Shown here piece by piece: positions 28,968 to 37,446 of a stretch of DNA of 40,939 bases. The notes under the pieces were generated by a model that was not told the DNA's origin, did no database searches, and saw nothing but the letters and a program-made list of their open reading frames with translations. Every line of letters begins with the position of its first letter. Within the stretch, counting starts at the first letter, position 1. The stretch comes from Anaerovorax odorimutans DSM 5092 (GTDB lineage Bacteria > Bacillota > Clostridia > Peptostreptococcales > Anaerovoracaceae). The position numbers were made by a program, and so were the translations under genes. The stretch is from assembly GCF_000426305.1 (NCBI RefSeq), contig NZ_AUFC01000023.1, positions 1-40,939 on the forward strand, given 5' to 3'.

Positions 28968-29687
28968 ATGGATTTGACAAGAGCAAAAAGTATATTAATT
29001 ATAGCGTTGATTCTTACGAATCTTTTATTAATTTTTTCTTATTTTAATAAAGAAAATAATTTTGAAAGCTTTGATAATGCTGCTCTTATTGAGCATTTAA
29101 AAAGTAAAAATATTATTTTACAGACTGAAATTCCTGAAAAACAAAATCGCCTGCCGGTACTATCTGTTAAATATGATCATTTAAATCAAGAAAATTTAGA
29201 TAATGCTATTAAGAATCAAACGCAAAGTAAAAAAATAAATTTAACTGAAGAAGAATATATAAAGATGGCAGATAATTTTTTACAGGAATGTGGTATTAAT
29301 GAAAAAAATATAACTTTTGATGAAGTTATTCAAGATAATGAAGTTACGACTGTAAAATATAAGAATGTTTTCGAAGGATATCTTATTGAAGACAGTTATG
29401 TAAATTGTATTATTCAAGATGGAAAAGTAATAAAACTTGACAGATATTGGTTAAAACCAATTGAATTTGGAAATTCAAAAAAAGAAATAATGCCGGCTAG
29501 TGATGCTTTGATGAAATTTATGAGTGAGAATGAAGAAGAAGAAGAAGAAATTTATATTAAGAAGATAGAATTAGTTTATTGGGTTGACAGAAGTGTTTTT
29601 GACACAGAGTCATCAGTATTGGATACGGCTTCACCTACTTGGAAAATTACATACAATGATGGAAAAATTAAACATATACAAGCATAA
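28968..29687 (+). CDS. yycI: YycI-like (WalI) membrane-anchored regulator
   Basis: This 239-residue protein begins MDLTRAKSILIIALILTNLLL, matching the YycI N-terminal pattern of a short basic start and one membrane helix (about 8-26). The remainder is extracytoplasmic, with VDRSVFDTESSVLDTASPTWKITY at the end. It lies 12 bases after yycH and 78 bases before walJ. With YycH it would normally modulate WalK; no WalK is encoded here, so the partner must be elsewhere or different. Confidence 0.78.
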   Translation: MDLTRAKSILIIALILTNLLLIFSYFNKENNFESFDNAALIEHLKSKNIILQTEIPEKQNRLPVLSVKYDHLNQENLDNAIKNQTQSKKINLTEEEYIKMADNFLQECGINEKNITFDEVIQDNEVTTVKYKNVFEGYLIEDSYVNCIIQDGKVIKLDRYWLKPIEFGNSKKEIMPASDALMKFMSENEEEEEEIYIKKIELVYWVDRSVFDTESSVLDTASPTWKITYNDGKIKHIQA

Positions 29688-29765
29688 AGAATCGATAAAT
29701 TCTTTATGTTTTCAATTTTTCTACATTAAATTATCACAATTATATAGCATAATAAGGAGAATAAA

Positions 29766-30560
29766 ATGACATTAAACTTTTGTTCCTTTTCAAGTGGTAG
29801 CAGTGGAAATTGTTACCTTATTAAATCTCAAAATACAGCTCTTTTAGTAGATGCAGGTATTAGCGGAAAGAAAATATTAGAAGGCCTAGAAAAAACCAAA
29901 ACAAATTTGGAATTTTTATCGGCACTTCTTATAACTCATGAGCATAGTGATCATACAAAAAGTATAAAAACTTTAACAAAAAAACATAATAATTTAAATG
30001 TATATGCAAATAAAAAAACATGGGAGATGATAAATAAAGATATTTGTAAAGATCAAATGAAAACATTTGATACAGGTAAAATATTTACCATTGGAGATAT
30101 AAGAGTAAAACCTTTTAAAGTTTCACATGATGCTGCTGATCCTGTGGGATTTTCTTTTTACTCAAGGGATAAACAGATAAGTGTTGTTACTGATACTGGA
30201 TATATGAATGATGAGATTTTATGCGAAGTTGAAAATGCTGATATTCTTATTCTTGAAGCAAATCATGATATTGAAATGTTAAAAATAGGTAAATACCCGT
30301 GGTTTTTAAAACAGCGTGTATTAGGAGATGAAGGACATTTGTCAAATGAGGCAGCAGGTCAGGCTATCGTAAAACTTTTAACGAAAAATAAAAAGGAACG
30401 AAGAATACTATTAGGTCATCTTAGCAGAGAAAATAATTTTCCTGAAATGGCTTATCAAACCGTAAAAAATATATTAGAAGAAGCCAACTATTATATAGGC
30501 AAACATGTTTATTTAAATACTATTATTAGGGATGAAATAAGCCGTACATATGAAATATAA
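29766..30560 (+). CDS. walJ: MBL-fold metallohydrolase WalJ (YycJ)
   Basis: This 264-residue metallo-beta-lactamase-fold protein is the YycJ type, reported as a 5'-3' exonuclease-like factor linked to mismatch repair and cell division in other Firmicutes. The metal motif is HEHSDH (58-63), and the N-terminus MTLNFCSFSSGSSGNCYLI is highly typical of the family. The ribosome binding site AAGGAG is 7 bases before the ATG. It sits in the wal operon tail, before htrA by 17 bases. Confidence 0.95.
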   Translation: MTLNFCSFSSGSSGNCYLIKSQNTALLVDAGISGKKILEGLEKTKTNLEFLSALLITHEHSDHTKSIKTLTKKHNNLNVYANKKTWEMINKDICKDQMKTFDTGKIFTIGDIRVKPFKVSHDAADPVGFSFYSRDKQISVVTDTGYMNDEILCEVENADILILEANHDIEMLKIGKYPWFLKQRVLGDEGHLSNEAAGQAIVKLLTKNKKERRILLGHLSRENNFPEMAYQTVKNILEEANYYIGKHVYLNTIIRDEISRTYEI

Positions 30561-30577
30561 AAAGAAGGTTGATAAAA

Positions 30578-31798
30578 ATGGATAATGAAAAATTAGAAAA
30601 ACAAGATAATATTTACAAAGAAGTAAACTCAGAAGAAAATATTGATTTTGAAAGAGAAATCTTTGTAGAGAATAAAGCACCCAAAAGAAATAGAAATGGT
30701 AATAAGGTGCTGGCTATTGTTTTAATCGTATTTTTATCTTTGGCATCAGGATTTGGAGGCGGCATAGCTGCAATGTATTTTGGTCAGAATATACTGGGCA
30801 ATAATACAAGCAATACAATAACTATAAAGCCAGAAAGTAATATTAATACAGCAGAGGTAGTAGCCAAAAAAGTAATCCCTTCAGTAGTTGGTATTAGCAC
30901 AGAATCAGAAATCACTTTTCAGAGTATTTTTGGACAGCAAACTCAAAAAACTACAGGAGTAGGTACAGGGATAATAGTTGATAAAGAAGGTTACATTCTT
31001 ACAAATTCACATGTAGTAAACGATGGTTCTACTAAAACAATCACAGTACAACTTGCAGACGGTAGAGATGTAAAAGGTGAGGTTTTATGGAATGATGCAA
31101 GTATAGATCTTGCAATAGTAAAAATTAAAGCTAATAATTTGGTCGCAGCTGAACTTGGGGATTCAGAAGAAGTAAATGTTGGATCATATACTGTAGCAAT
31201 TGGTAATCCTCTTGGAATGGCATTTCAACGAAGTGTTACACAAGGAGTAGTAAGTGGATTAAATCGTTCCATTTCCATATCAGATGGTCAAGGTTCTACA
31301 ACTATTGATGATTTGATTCAAACAGATGCTTCAATTAATTCAGGCAACAGTGGAGGTCCATTATTAAACAGCGAAGGTCAGGTTATTGGAATAAATACAG
31401 CAAAGGCTCAAAGTGCTGAAGGATTAGGATTTGCAATTCCTATTAACACAGCGAAACCTATAGTTGAAGAAATCATTACAAAAGGGGAATTTAATAGGGC
31501 TTATATTGGTATAAAGGGTATAAGTGTAGAAGATCTTGTAAAAGCTTATCCAAATGAAGATTTTGGGGCTGAGAAGGGTGTTTATGTCGTACAAATATAT
31601 ACAGAATCTCCAGCAGCAAAAGCTGGTCTAAAAGAAGATGATGTAATAATTGGCATAAATGATAAAGAAGTAGAGACCATGAGCCAGCTTATAAAAGATT
31701 TATATCAATATAGACCCGGTGATAAAATTACATTAAAGGTTCTAAGAAATTCAAAAAAGATAAACTTAGATGTTACCTTGACAGAAACAGTAGAATAA
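30578..31798 (+). CDS. htrA: HtrA/DegP-type membrane-anchored serine protease
   Basis: This is a 406-residue envelope quality-control protease. It has a cytoplasmic N-terminus (about 1-42), a membrane helix (about 44-70), a trypsin-like domain with catalytic triad His145, Asp177 and Ser258 (NSHVVND, ASIDLAIV, SGNSGGPL), and one PDZ domain (about 305-400, with SPAAKAGLKEDDVI). The frame can be read from a TTG at 30569, but AGAAGG at 30562-30567 lies directly against that codon, so I use the ATG at 30578, which has a 9-base spacing. It corresponds to HtrC/YycK at the end of the wal operon. Confidence 0.95.
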   Translation: MDNEKLEKQDNIYKEVNSEENIDFEREIFVENKAPKRNRNGNKVLAIVLIVFLSLASGFGGGIAAMYFGQNILGNNTSNTITIKPESNINTAEVVAKKVIPSVVGISTESEITFQSIFGQQTQKTTGVGTGIIVDKEGYILTNSHVVNDGSTKTITVQLADGRDVKGEVLWNDASIDLAIVKIKANNLVAAELGDSEEVNVGSYTVAIGNPLGMAFQRSVTQGVVSGLNRSISISDGQGSTTIDDLIQTDASINSGNSGGPLLNSEGQVIGINTAKAQSAEGLGFAIPINTAKPIVEEIITKGEFNRAYIGIKGISVEDLVKAYPNEDFGAEKGVYVVQIYTESPAAKAGLKEDDVIIGINDKEVETMSQLIKDLYQYRPGDKITLKVLRNSKKINLDVTLTETVE

Positions 31799-31809
31799 AG
31801 ATAAAATAC

Positions 31810-31850
31810 TTCGGACAGGGATATTACTTCCTTGTCCGAATTTTTTTTTA
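31810..31850 (+). terminator. Strong terminator after htrA
   Basis: TTCGGACAGGG (31810-31820) pairs with CCTTGTCCGAA (31830-31840; one G-T pair) around a 9-base loop, followed by nine T residues. It ends the operon, so rlmH is transcribed separately. Confidence 0.93.
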
Positions 31851-31979
31851 GAATATATTTATACTTTTAGTATTTATATATAATTAGATGAAATGTGTAA
31901 ATGAAAAATTATTATTAATATAGGTATTATAAATATAAGAGATATGTAATAATTAAACCATAATAGGAGTTATAATGAT

Positions 31980-32459
31980 ATGAACATAAGAATTATTTGT
32001 ATCGGTAAATTAAAAGAGTCATACTGGGTTAATGCAGTATGTGAATACAGTAAAAGATTGAGCAAATATTGTACATTAACGATAAACGAATTAAAAGAAG
32101 AAAAATCTCCAGATAATCCTTCAAACGCTGAAAAATCAGCCGTTATAGAGGCGGAAGGGAAATCCATATTAAAACATATAAAAAAGGATACGTACGTTAT
32201 TGCCTTGGAAATATTAGGCAAACAACTCTCTTCAGAGGCATTAGCTGAGAAGTTAAATAAGTTAGGAATTGAAGGGAAAAGTGATATAGCTTTTATAATA
32301 GGAGGGTCATTAGGATTGTCTGATGAAGTATTATCAAGAGCTGATTTCAGACTATCTTTTTCAAAGATGACATTCCCACATCAAATGATGAGAATAATAC
32401 TTTTAGAGCAGATATACAGAAGTTTTAAGATAAATAAAAATGAAACATACCACAAATAA
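31980..32459 (+). CDS. rlmH: 23S rRNA (pseudouridine-1915 N3) methyltransferase RlmH
   Basis: This 159-residue SPOUT-class methyltransferase acts on pseudouridine 1915 in helix 69 of 23S rRNA. N-terminal IICIGKLKESYW, the knot region FIIGGSLGLSDEV and C-terminal FPHQMMRIILLEQIYRSFKI...YHK are family signatures. AGGAG is 10 bases before the ATG at 31980. A closer ATG (31975) opens a two-codon frame that ends on the start codon. It follows the wal operon tail, as in most Firmicutes. Confidence 0.97.
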   Translation: MNIRIICIGKLKESYWVNAVCEYSKRLSKYCTLTINELKEEKSPDNPSNAEKSAVIEAEGKSILKHIKKDTYVIALEILGKQLSSEALAEKLNKLGIEGKSDIAFIIGGSLGLSDEVLSRADFRLSFSKMTFPHQMMRIILLEQIYRSFKINKNETYHK

Positions 32460-32780
32460 TAGTTAGGATAACTAAGATATTAAAAGAATGTTAGCTTATA
32501 AAATAGTTAATTAAAAAAATAGTATAAATAAATATATAAGTAAATGTAAATTTTAAATATATATTTATTTCAGAAAATCCCAGCATGAGGGTATGAAACT
32601 TCCCACATTGGGGTTTTTTAATATTCGTAAGTTTTAAAAATTAAAAAAGAATTATGAAGCATTACTAAACAATATAAGTTTAAAAATATACCACTTACAG
32701 CTGATAATTTACCTCTTACTACAGTTATATTTACAGAATAAGAAATGGGTAATATAATTAAAAATGTGGGGAGTAAAAAT
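32460..32780. other. Intergenic region between rlmH and the LytTR gene
   Basis: This gap of 321 bases is AT-rich. It holds the rlmH terminator. From 32620 onward it presumably holds the LytTR gene promoter, though no consensus pair is visible. No RNA gene or credible small ORF was seen. Confidence 0.5.
32576..32619 (+). terminator. Terminator after rlmH
   Basis: AATCCCA (32576-32582) pairs with TGGGGTT (32609-32615), with an inner imperfect stem (TGAGGG with TCCCA), followed by a run of six T residues. It lies about 117 bases downstream of the rlmH stop. Confidence 0.7.
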
Positions 32781-33236
32781 ATGAAAATACGAGTTGAAGT
32801 AGATAGTAAGATAGAAGAAAATGAAATTATCATTAAATGTAAAGAGTTAAATGAAGAGATTAAAGATATTCAAGTTACTCTTAATAATATTTTATCTCAA
32901 AAGAAACAATTAACTTTTTACAGAGGTGATACAGAATATTATTTATCTTTAGAAGAGATTTTATTTTTTGAAACAGAAAATAATAGTGTTTGTGCGCATA
33001 CTATCGATAATATATTTAATGTTAAATATAAACTTTATGAACTTGAGAAATTTCTGCCAGGTTATTTTATGAGGATTTCAAAATCAACAATTCTTAATAC
33101 AGATTGTATTTATTCCATAAAACATAACATATCATCATCGAGTAAAGTTGAATTTAAGAATACTCATAAACAGGTATATATATCAAGATATTATTATAAG
33201 CCATTGAAAATTAAGTTATTAGAAAAGAGGAAATAA
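32781..33236 (+). CDS. LytTR-family DNA-binding regulator
   Basis: This 151-residue protein has a short N-terminal helical part (about 1-45) and a C-terminal LytTR domain (about 50-148) with the patterns YLSLEEILFFET, LYELEKFLPGYFMRISKSTILN and ISRYYYKPLKIKL. No receiver domain is present, so it is a stand-alone regulator. I start it at 32781, where GGGGAG lies 7 bases upstream; an in-frame ATG at 32745 has no such site. It is followed after one base by the LiaF-like membrane protein, and the pair forms an operon. The protein pair suggests a membrane-linked response, but no signal is visible. Confidence 0.88.
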   Translation: MKIRVEVDSKIEENEIIIKCKELNEEIKDIQVTLNNILSQKKQLTFYRGDTEYYLSLEEILFFETENNSVCAHTIDNIFNVKYKLYELEKFLPGYFMRISKSTILNTDCIYSIKHNISSSSKVEFKNTHKQVYISRYYYKPLKIKLLEKRK

Positions 33237-33237
33237 A

Positions 33238-33936
33238 ATGAAAAAAGAAAGAATTTTTTGGGGTATATTATTTATAGTAGGTGCTGTTTTCTTGATTATA
33301 AGTAAGCTTGGGTATTTTCCTGACATAAATATATTTAGCTTATTATTATCAGTTTTTCTAATAGTAATTATTATAAAAAGTTTAATTCGTATTAATTTTA
33401 CAGGTGTTTTTTTCCCTATTGCATTTCTTTGTATAATATATGATAAACAATTAGGTATTACAAATATTACACCTTGGACTGTATTAATTGCAGCGCTTCT
33501 TGGAAGTATTGGGTTTTCTATGATTTTTCACAAAAGAATAAGATGGGATAAAAGATATTATAACTCTGAAGATTATAAATTTGAAAAAATTAATGTAGAA
33601 GATGAAAGTTATGTTAATTTTAACAATTCTTTTGGAGCCAGTATAAAGTATGTAAACACGGATAATTTTGAGCAAGGTGATTTTAACTGTTCATTTGGTG
33701 CGATGAAGGTATATTTTGATAATGCAGTAATACCAAATGGAAATGCTGTAGCTAATATTAATGCGTCCTTTTCTGGAATAGAATTATATATACCGAAAAC
33801 TTGGAAAATTGAAGATAAAACCAAGGTCTTTTTAGGTGCAATTAGCGAAAAAAACAAAAATGAAAAAATAACAACGGAGACTTTGACATTAGTTGGAGAT
33901 ATTCGTTTTGCAGGTGTAGAAATAATATACATTTAG
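33238..33936 (+). CDS. LiaF-like membrane protein
   Basis: This 232-residue protein has about four hydrophobic segments (about 8-25, 33-47, 52-66 and 80-95) followed by a soluble beta-rich domain (about 110-232). In that domain, motifs such as FGAMKVYFDNA and SFSGIELYIPKTWKI recur. This layout matches LiaF/YvqF C-terminal domains that restrain cell-envelope stress kinases. In this window it is paired with a LytTR regulator rather than a LiaRS system. The start ATG is preceded by GAGG, which lies within the end of the LytTR gene, so translation is probably coupled. Confidence 0.75.
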   Translation: MKKERIFWGILFIVGAVFLIISKLGYFPDINIFSLLLSVFLIVIIIKSLIRINFTGVFFPIAFLCIIYDKQLGITNITPWTVLIAALLGSIGFSMIFHKRIRWDKRYYNSEDYKFEKINVEDESYVNFNNSFGASIKYVNTDNFEQGDFNCSFGAMKVYFDNAVIPNGNAVANINASFSGIELYIPKTWKIEDKTKVFLGAISEKNKNEKITTETLTLVGDIRFAGVEIIYI

Positions 33937-34068
33937 TTAGAAGAATAGATAAATATGGTAGAAAAACATAAAAAAACAATGTAATTCAATTATTAATAAA
34001 TTTTATGTAATGTATAAAAATATTAAACATAGATTATGGTATAGATATAATAGGGAGGACATCTTTAT

Positions 34069-35352
34069 ATGATTATTCATACCGTAAAGCTAGATGAATT
34101 GATTTCTGATATTGCAGATTTTTATAATGTAACAATTGAAGAAATAATAGAATTAAATAAATTACCAAATCCAAAGAATTTATTAGTTGGTCAATCTTTA
34201 ATAATTCCAGAAAAAGAAACTATTCATATAGTTAAACCTGGTGAAACACTATATGAAATATCTGAAAAATATGGCGTGTCTTTGGAAGATTTATTAATTA
34301 TAAATAATATAGAAAGTCCATATACTTTGTACTCAGATACTCAATTAATTATTCCTTATAAACAGAAGCCAGAAATAGATGTAAATGCATATATTTATAA
34401 TTTGGGTGAAAGTGCCATACCTATTGTCAAAGAAAGAGGTAAGAATCTTAGTTTTTTAAGTCCATTTGCTTATTTAATAGATGAAAATGGTAACCTAAAT
34501 AAAATAAAAGATAAGCAGGCAATAAATTCAGCTTACGAAGAAAATGTTGCTCCAATGATGACAATTACTAATTTTACTGTAAACGAAAAAGGAGAGAATG
34601 TTGCACATATTGTACTCAACGATCACAGGGTTCAGGAAAAATTAATAAAAAATATTGTACATATTATAAAAGAGAAGGAATATAAAGGTTTAAATGTTGA
34701 TTTTGAAAATGTTTATCCACAAGATCGTGAATCATATAATAGATTTTTAAAGCTTGTTGTAGATCGCATGCATGATGAAGGATATTTTGTTTCCACAGCA
34801 TTAGCACCAAAAACAAGTGAGGAGCAAATGGGGCAATTATACGAAGCTCACGATTATAAGGCGCATGGTGACCTTGCAGATTTTGTTATTTTAATGACTT
34901 ATGAGTGGGGATATAGAATGGGTCCTCCAAGAGCTATTTCACCTATAAATGAGATTAAAAAAGTGCTTGATTATGCAGTTACTGTTATTCCTAAAGATAA
35001 AATTTACTTTGGATTTCAAATTTATGCACGTGATTGGTTATTACCATATAAAGAAGGTCAAGAAGCAGAAACTTTCAGTACACAAGAAGCTATTAAAAGA
35101 GCGGCAAAATACGGAGCTGAGATTAAATATGATACGGTTGCCCAATCACCTTATTATCGCTATGAAGATGAAAAGGGAAGATTGCATGAAGTATGGTTTG
35201 AAGATGCAAGAAGTGCACAGTCAAAATTTGATTTAGTAAAAGATTATAATTTAAAAGGTATAAGCTATTGGGTTTTGGGATATCCTTTCCCGCAAAACTG
35301 GGAATTGCTTAACGATAATTTTAATATTAAAAAATTTCCTTATAGCAATTGA
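34069..35352 (+). CDS. LysM-GH18 spore cortex or cell-wall hydrolase (SleL/YaaH type)
   Basis: This 427-residue protein has two LysM domains (about 1-47 and 51-97) and a glycoside hydrolase 18 barrel (about 100-425). The catalytic motif is GLNVDFENV with the likely proton donor Glu213. LysM-GH18 proteins of this class (SleL/YaaH/YdhD) are N-acetylglucosaminidases acting on cortex fragments during germination. No signal peptide is visible, consistent with spore proteins made in the mother cell. GGGAGG precedes the ATG, 13 bases away. It implies a sporulating relative, though wall-hydrolase homologues exist in non-spore formers. Confidence 0.88.
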   Translation: MIIHTVKLDELISDIADFYNVTIEEIIELNKLPNPKNLLVGQSLIIPEKETIHIVKPGETLYEISEKYGVSLEDLLIINNIESPYTLYSDTQLIIPYKQKPEIDVNAYIYNLGESAIPIVKERGKNLSFLSPFAYLIDENGNLNKIKDKQAINSAYEENVAPMMTITNFTVNEKGENVAHIVLNDHRVQEKLIKNIVHIIKEKEYKGLNVDFENVYPQDRESYNRFLKLVVDRMHDEGYFVSTALAPKTSEEQMGQLYEAHDYKAHGDLADFVILMTYEWGYRMGPPRAISPINEIKKVLDYAVTVIPKDKIYFGFQIYARDWLLPYKEGQEAETFSTQEAIKRAAKYGAEIKYDTVAQSPYYRYEDEKGRLHEVWFEDARSAQSKFDLVKDYNLKGISYWVLGYPFPQNWELLNDNFNIKKFPYSN

Positions 35353-35377
35353 ACAAGAATGGGTGTATAATAAACAG

Positions 35378-35411
35378 AGGTTTGAATCCCTAAAAATCAA
35401 ACCTTTCTTTT
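35378..35411 (+). terminator. Terminator after the LysM-GH18 gene
   Basis: AGGTTTGA (35378-35385) pairs with TCAAACCT (35397-35404) around an 11-base loop, followed by TTCTTTTT. Confidence 0.8.
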
Positions 35412-35420
35412 TAAAATTTA

Positions 35421-35464
35421 TTATTAAAGGCAATATTATTTTATTATAATATTGCCTTTAATAA
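35421..35464. repeat. Long perfect inverted repeat in a convergent gap
   Basis: An 18-base arm (35421-35438) pairs perfectly with 35447-35464 (complement of TTATTAAAGGCAATATTA) around an 8-base loop. It lies between the convergent LysM-GH18 and pilT genes. No long T-run follows on the plus side, so it may act as a minus-strand terminator or be a remnant mobile palindrome. Confidence 0.8.
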
Positions 35465-35558
35465 TAAGAGATTTAATTTTATAAGACTTATAGAAAAGCG
35501 GTAATTGATATATATTTTTTTTAAAATGATTATTTATAAGTCTGTACTATAAATTTTT

Positions 35559-36617
35559 TTATTTTTTTGATAGAGATTTTTTCATAGCGTCATGATTTAA
35601 ACTGTATACTAAAGCATTTTCTTTAGTAATCAATTTTTTTTCATATAAATTCATAATACTAGTATCCATATTTATCATGCCTTGATCCTTAGATGAATAA
35701 ATAATAGAATCAATTTGATGTACTTTAGACTCCCTTATCATGTTACGAATAGCATTGTTACACATCATAATTTCAAATGCAGGAACAGGCTTTCCGTTTG
35801 TAGAAGGAATCAATTGCTGACAAACAACCGCTTTAAGTACCATGGAAAGCTGAATACGTACTTGGTGCTGTTGATCCGGAGGAAATACGTCAATTATGCG
35901 ATCAATAGTATTTGCCGTTCCAAGTGTATGTAGTGTAGAAAATATAAGCTGACCAGTTTCTGCGGCAGACATGGCAATTGCTATGGTTTCATAGTCTCTC
36001 ATTTCGCCCAGCAAAATTACATTTGGAGCTTCTCTTAGTGCTGCACGCAATCCTTTAGAATAGCTTTTAGTATCTAAAAATATTTCTCTTTGAGTTACAA
36101 TGCTTTTGTCATGACGATGTAAATATTCTATAGGATCTTCAAGTGTAATGATATGTGCTGACCTGGATTTGTTAATTTGGTCAATTATACAGGCTAAAGT
36201 AGTGGATTTTCCACTACCAGCAGGACCTGTTACCAATACCAATCCTTTGGTTAATTTATGAAATTCAGTCACTTGTTTTGGAATTCCAAGATTTGAGGCA
36301 TCAGGAAGATTAAATAAAACAATACGAAGAATAGCTGCCATTGAGCCTCTTTGAATAAATGTATTCACACGAAAACGACCAATATTAGGTATAGAAAAAG
36401 AAAAATCATCGTCAAAATTTTCCTTTAATATATTAATGTTTCTTGAAGCTTGATCATAAATTTTATGGATTATATCTTGTGTATCAGGAGGCAAAAGTTT
36501 ATCACCAATAGATATAAATTCACTATTACACGTATAACTTAAAGGTTTGCCTGCAATTATAAAAATATCTGAAGCATTATTACTTATAGCTTCTTTAAAA
36601 AACTCTATAATATCCAT
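35559..36617 (-). CDS. pilT: Type IV pilus retraction ATPase PilT
   Basis: This 352-residue hexameric secretion ATPase has an N-terminal PAS-like domain. Walker A is GPAGSGKST (131-139), the Asp box is LEDPIEY, Walker B is GEMRD (204-208), and the His box is TLHTLGTANTIDRI. The PilT-specific AIRNMIRE (289-296) is present. It is normally the retraction motor. It is the last gene of the six-gene minus-strand cluster, and no PilB assembly ATPase is encoded in the window. GAGG lies about 10 bases before the ATG. Confidence 0.95.
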   Translation of the reverse strand: MDIIEFFKEAISNNASDIFIIAGKPLSYTCNSEFISIGDKLLPPDTQDIIHKIYDQASRNINILKENFDDDFSFSIPNIGRFRVNTFIQRGSMAAILRIVLFNLPDASNLGIPKQVTEFHKLTKGLVLVTGPAGSGKSTTLACIIDQINKSRSAHIITLEDPIEYLHRHDKSIVTQREIFLDTKSYSKGLRAALREAPNVILLGEMRDYETIAIAMSAAETGQLIFSTLHTLGTANTIDRIIDVFPPDQQHQVRIQLSMVLKAVVCQQLIPSTNGKPVPAFEIMMCNNAIRNMIRESKVHQIDSIIYSSKDQGMINMDTSIMNLYEKKLITKENALVYSLNHDAMKKSLSKK

Positions 36618-36634
36618 TTAATATATTCCTCGCT

Positions 36635-37030
36635 TTAATCTAATATAATATCGTTAAATTCATTTTGATCTTCTTCATATTTCCATTGATTTGTTGTAAT
36701 TAACTTTTGTGATATAACTTCATATTTTGTGCCGTTAATTTTAATTTTTACTACTATTTTTTGATAGGGAGAAACAGAAGCAGTAAAGGTATCTGACTCT
36801 GGTTGTTCTCCTGTTTTTAAGGTATAATCAACATCAGCCAGCCATTCTTCAACTTTATTGTCAGCTTTGTAATATGAAGTAACAAATTGCTCATATTTGT
36901 TTGTAAGCTTCCAATCGGAATTTGCTGTTAAAAGGGAAAGAGTACCTAGAGCAGTTAAACATAGGATAACAAAAATCATGATAATTGACGGCCCTCCCAG
37001 ACCTAGACTCAATTTAAATTTGTTGCTCAT
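36635..37030 (-). CDS. Small membrane-anchored protein of the pilus operon
   Basis: This 131-residue protein has one strong hydrophobic helix (about 15-35, SIIMIFVILCLTALGTLSLL) with a basic N-terminus, then a soluble domain. Topology fits a pilus-associated minor protein rather than a canonical pilin, because no type IV prepilin peptidase site with Glu+5 is visible. It overlaps the upstream gene by 4 bases (ATGA), so translation is coupled. I recognise no family. Confidence 0.7.
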   Translation of the reverse strand: MSNKFKLSLGLGGPSIIMIFVILCLTALGTLSLLTANSDWKLTNKYEQFVTSYYKADNKVEEWLADVDYTLKTGEQPESDTFTASVSPYQKIVVKIKINGTKYEVISQKLITTNQWKYEEDQNEFNDIILD

Positions 37031-37446
37031 AATATTTGCCTTTCTTCATTAGGGAAATATTTTTTGCTTTTTAACTCATAAATAGTCTCAGTTGAACTTT
37101 TTGCTTTATAAGTTAATGTAACCATTATACCGCTATTCTTTGTTTCGGTTTTAATTTTTGTATTAAGAGTATATTTTGCATTTTCAACATTCGATGGGTT
37201 CCAATTTTCATCAAAATATTCAGTCTCGGCTATTTTGTTAAGATCTGTATATGTAATACTTTTTGCTTTTTCTGCTGCTGCTTGCGTAACCATAAGAGCT
37301 CCATTTAAAGCAGTTGAATCAGCAGACTTTTCATTTGCTTTAAAAAAAACTTGAAGGGTAATTGTACTTGCAAATGCAAAAAACATAATAACAATAATCA
37401 ATTCAATTAAAAATAGATTAGACTTTGTAATTCTGTTATCTATCAT
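37027..37446 (-). CDS. Pilin-like protein of the pilus operon
   Basis: This 139-residue protein has an N-terminal leader, then FLIELIIVIMFFAFASTITL, resembling the FTLIELLIVI core of type IV pilins with a Glu in the +5-like position. The residue before the hydrophobic stretch is Asn, not the usual Gly, so processing by a prepilin peptidase is doubtful. The following A/AAEKAKS segment resembles pilin helix patterns. GGAGG precedes its ATG. It overlaps its neighbours by 4 bases on both sides. Confidence 0.68.
   Translation of the reverse strand: MIDNRITKSNLFLIELIIVIMFFAFASTITLQVFFKANEKSADSTALNGALMVTQAAAEKAKSITYTDLNKIAETEYFDENWNPSNVENAKYTLNTKIKTETKNSGIMVTLTYKAKSSTETIYELKSKKYFPNEERQIL

Noticed and set aside
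35251-35433. Short minus-strand frame overlapping the end of the LysM-GH18 gene
   Set aside because: It is the shadow of a strongly supported plus-strand gene and has no ribosome binding site.
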